The translations under genes were made by a program, and so were the position numbers. Under the pieces are notes generated by a model, which made no database searches, was not told the DNA's origin, and worked only from the letters and a program-made list of their open reading frames with translations. From Pseudomonadota bacterium (GTDB taxonomy: Bacteria; Pseudomonadota; Alphaproteobacteria; Rhizobiales; Aestuariivirgaceae): DNA of 6,879 bases. Every line of letters begins with the position of its first letter. Positions within the stretch are counted from its first letter, which is position 1. The stretch spans positions 1 to 6,879 of the forward strand of contig JAEKFU010000319.1 of the NCBI GenBank assembly GCA_016522385.1. Direction: 5' to 3'. This document shows, in pieces, positions 6,104 to 6,879 of the stretch.

Positions 6104-6190
6104 GAATTTTAAATAAATAAATTCAATAAGATAATTTAAAAAATAGCCAATCTATTGCATCACATATTAAAATTGTGATAACAAAATCAC
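6104..6190. promoter_or_regulatory. Divergent promoter/operator region with two 6-9-6 dyads
   Basis: The interval between the divergent gntR and exported-protein genes is very AT-rich from about 6104 to 6190. GAATTT (6104-6109) and AAATTC (6119-6124) form one dyad with a nine-base spacer. ATCACA (6159-6164) and TGTGAT (6174-6179) form another of the same geometry. A third half-site, ATCAC, lies at 6186-6190, facing GTGAT at 6175-6179 across six bases. Plausible -35/-10 pairs exist in both directions (for example TTGCAT at 6155-6160 with TAACAA at 6179-6184 rightward), but they are weak matches. Binding by the adjacent GntR regulator is the natural inference. The TGTGA/TCAC halves are spaced differently from a CRP site. 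Confidence 0.4.
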
Positions 6191-6212
6191 CATCCAAATC
6201 TGAACCAGTCTG

Positions 6213-6240
6213 TGCGGCTTTGCAGGTGCCGCAAGAGCCG
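6213..6240 (+). other. Two mutually exclusive hairpins in the 5' leader of the exported-protein gene
   Basis: TGCGGC (6213-6218) can pair with GCCGCA (6228-6233). Alternatively, CGGCT (6215-6219) can pair with AGCCG (6236-6240). The two use overlapping left arms. They lie 60-85 bases upstream of ATG 6299 in the probable leader mRNA. They might affect expression, but the stems are short and no known riboswitch is recognised. Confidence 0.25.
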
Positions 6241-6298
6241 TTTGACGACGCCTCTGTAAAGGATCGCCATGTACCCGGTTCATGGGAGGAGATCGGAA

Positions 6299-6670
6299 AT
6301 GACAAATGAAATAGGCCAAGCAGTTATTGCTGGTGCGGCATTGACTTTGGTGATGAGTGTGCAGTTGCCCGCTTCGGCCGCTGAAACGGCCAAACAAGCC
6401 GCAATTGTTGCAGCAGTCAGCGGCAAATCACTGCAGGGCAGCATGCTGAAGGATACATTCGTCGAGTACTACGCGCCTGATGGGACCATCAAGGGCAAGG
6501 GGTACTCCGGCAAATGGCGTGTTAGCGGCGACACCATGTGCTTTAAGTACGGCGACAAGCCCGAGGGTCGTTGGCAACTGGAAATCAATGGTCCGGCCCT
6601 AACGTTCTACAAGGATGGCAAAGTGGATGGTGCTGGCATCCTCGTTGAGGGCAACCCGCACAACTTCTAA
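6299..6670 (+). CDS. Small exported protein, likely DUF995-like, ahead of a solute-binding protein
   Basis: The product is 123 residues from ATG 6299, where GGGAGGA lies eight bases upstream. An in-frame ATG at 6269 with AAAGGA would add ten residues, including two arginines, and give the signal peptide the positive start it otherwise lacks, so the start is not settled. A hydrophobic segment at 9-22 leads to a probable cleavage after ASAA (residue 28). The mature part has the pattern FVEYYAPDGTIKGKGYSGKW, then MCFKY, W92, FYKDGKVDGAG and GNPHNF. This resembles small alphaproteobacterial periplasmic proteins with a repeated beta-strand, lipocalin-like look (DUF995 type, assigned from memory). 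The only cysteine is C81; the matching site before W92, often cysteine in such proteins, is R91. The gene lies 85 bases before a solute-binding protein and is probably in its operon. Its function is unknown. Confidence 0.85.
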   Translation: MTNEIGQAVIAGAALTLVMSVQLPASAAETAKQAAIVAAVSGKSLQGSMLKDTFVEYYAPDGTIKGKGYSGKWRVSGDTMCFKYGDKPEGRWQLEINGPALTFYKDGKVDGAGILVEGNPHNF

Positions 6671-6755
6671 AGAGAATTACCGACCTGCAAGCCCGGTCCC
6701 AATAGTGTCTGCGCTTGCGATGACATATCGCTAAAAAATCTGGAGGAAGTCTAAT

Positions 6756-6879
6756 ATGATCAAAACTCTGAAAAGATTCGTGCTATCGGCCGTCAGCGTC
6801 TCTGCCTTGGGCATTGGTGTAGCGGGTGCTGCCGATCTCACCGTGACCTCTTGGGGTGGTGCCTATACGGCATCGCAGC
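6756..6879 (+). CDS. ABC transporter periplasmic solute-binding protein, PotD/PotF-like (N-terminal part, runs off the window)
   Basis: Only 41 codons are inside the window. GGAGGA eight bases upstream fixes ATG 6756. Residues 1-26 are a classic signal peptide: positive start MIKTLKR, a hydrophobic core, and cleavage at AGA-ADLT. The mature protein begins ADLTVTSWGGAYTASQ. This is the first strand and loop typical of type 2 solute-binding proteins of the spermidine/putrescine (PotD/PotF) cluster, which also includes proteins for other amines, opines and small organic acids, so the ligand cannot be named. Permease and ATPase genes are expected past the right edge. Between it and the preceding gene a small hairpin, GCGAT (6717-6721) with ATCGC (6727-6731), precedes TAAAAAATC; it is more likely a processing or attenuation element than a full stop. 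Confidence 0.9.
   Translation, partial: MIKTLKRFVLSAVSVSALGIGVAGAADLTVTSWGGAYTASQ

Noticed and set aside
6174..6190. CRP-like site (TGTGA facing TCAC)
   Set aside because: The half-sites are eight bases apart instead of six and the outer base does not match, so it is treated as part of an unnamed operator.

Overview
The window looks like chromosomal DNA of an alphaproteobacterium, probably of the Rhodobacterales/Hyphomicrobiales type. The evidence is a base composition near 50-55% GC, strong GGAGG-type ribosome binding sites, a perfect CtrA-type box (TTAA-N7-TTAAC), a GntR regulator of the FCD class, and the style of the exported proteins. Genus and species cannot be read from the sequence. 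No tRNA, rRNA, CRISPR array or complete insertion sequence was seen.

Bases 1-1250 are gene-poor. They hold a long open frame on the minus strand (48-428) with faint LysR-like character, a 12-bp direct repeat (429-458), two terminator-like hairpins (620-645, 823-852) and no convincing gene. Bases 1258-2060 are minus-strand: a 39-codon membrane peptide gene preceded by a CtrA-type box, and an intact GFA-family (CENP-V/GFA fold) zinc protein followed by a strong hairpin terminator. Bases 2132-2561 appear to be the wreck of a LysR-type regulator with in-frame stops and a frame change.

Bases 2857-4521 carry, on the minus strand, a 96-residue exported two-cysteine protein and a complete 12-segment MFS exporter. 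Bases 4656-4875 are a second GFA-family gene that has lost its middle: the N-terminal third and C-terminal third are recognisable but lie in different frames, joined at a short ATTGCC stretch. Bases 4876-5277 hold no gene that can be supported.

The most coherent unit is at the right end. A GntR/FCD regulator (minus strand, 5278-5958) is divergent from a small exported protein (6299-6670) and from the start of a PotD/PotF-like periplasmic solute-binding protein (6756 to the window edge). The AT-rich interval between them contains two dyads of identical 6-9-6 geometry. The simplest reading is a transport operon, continuing past the right edge, controlled by the divergent regulator. The regulator has an odd 5' end: the best Shine-Dalgarno sequence serves a 13-codon open frame whose stop overlaps the gntR start as ATGA. 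This means either translational coupling to a leader peptide or a recent frameshift.

Overall the left two thirds look like eroding accessory DNA with several gene remnants. The right third is an ordinary, intact uptake locus.
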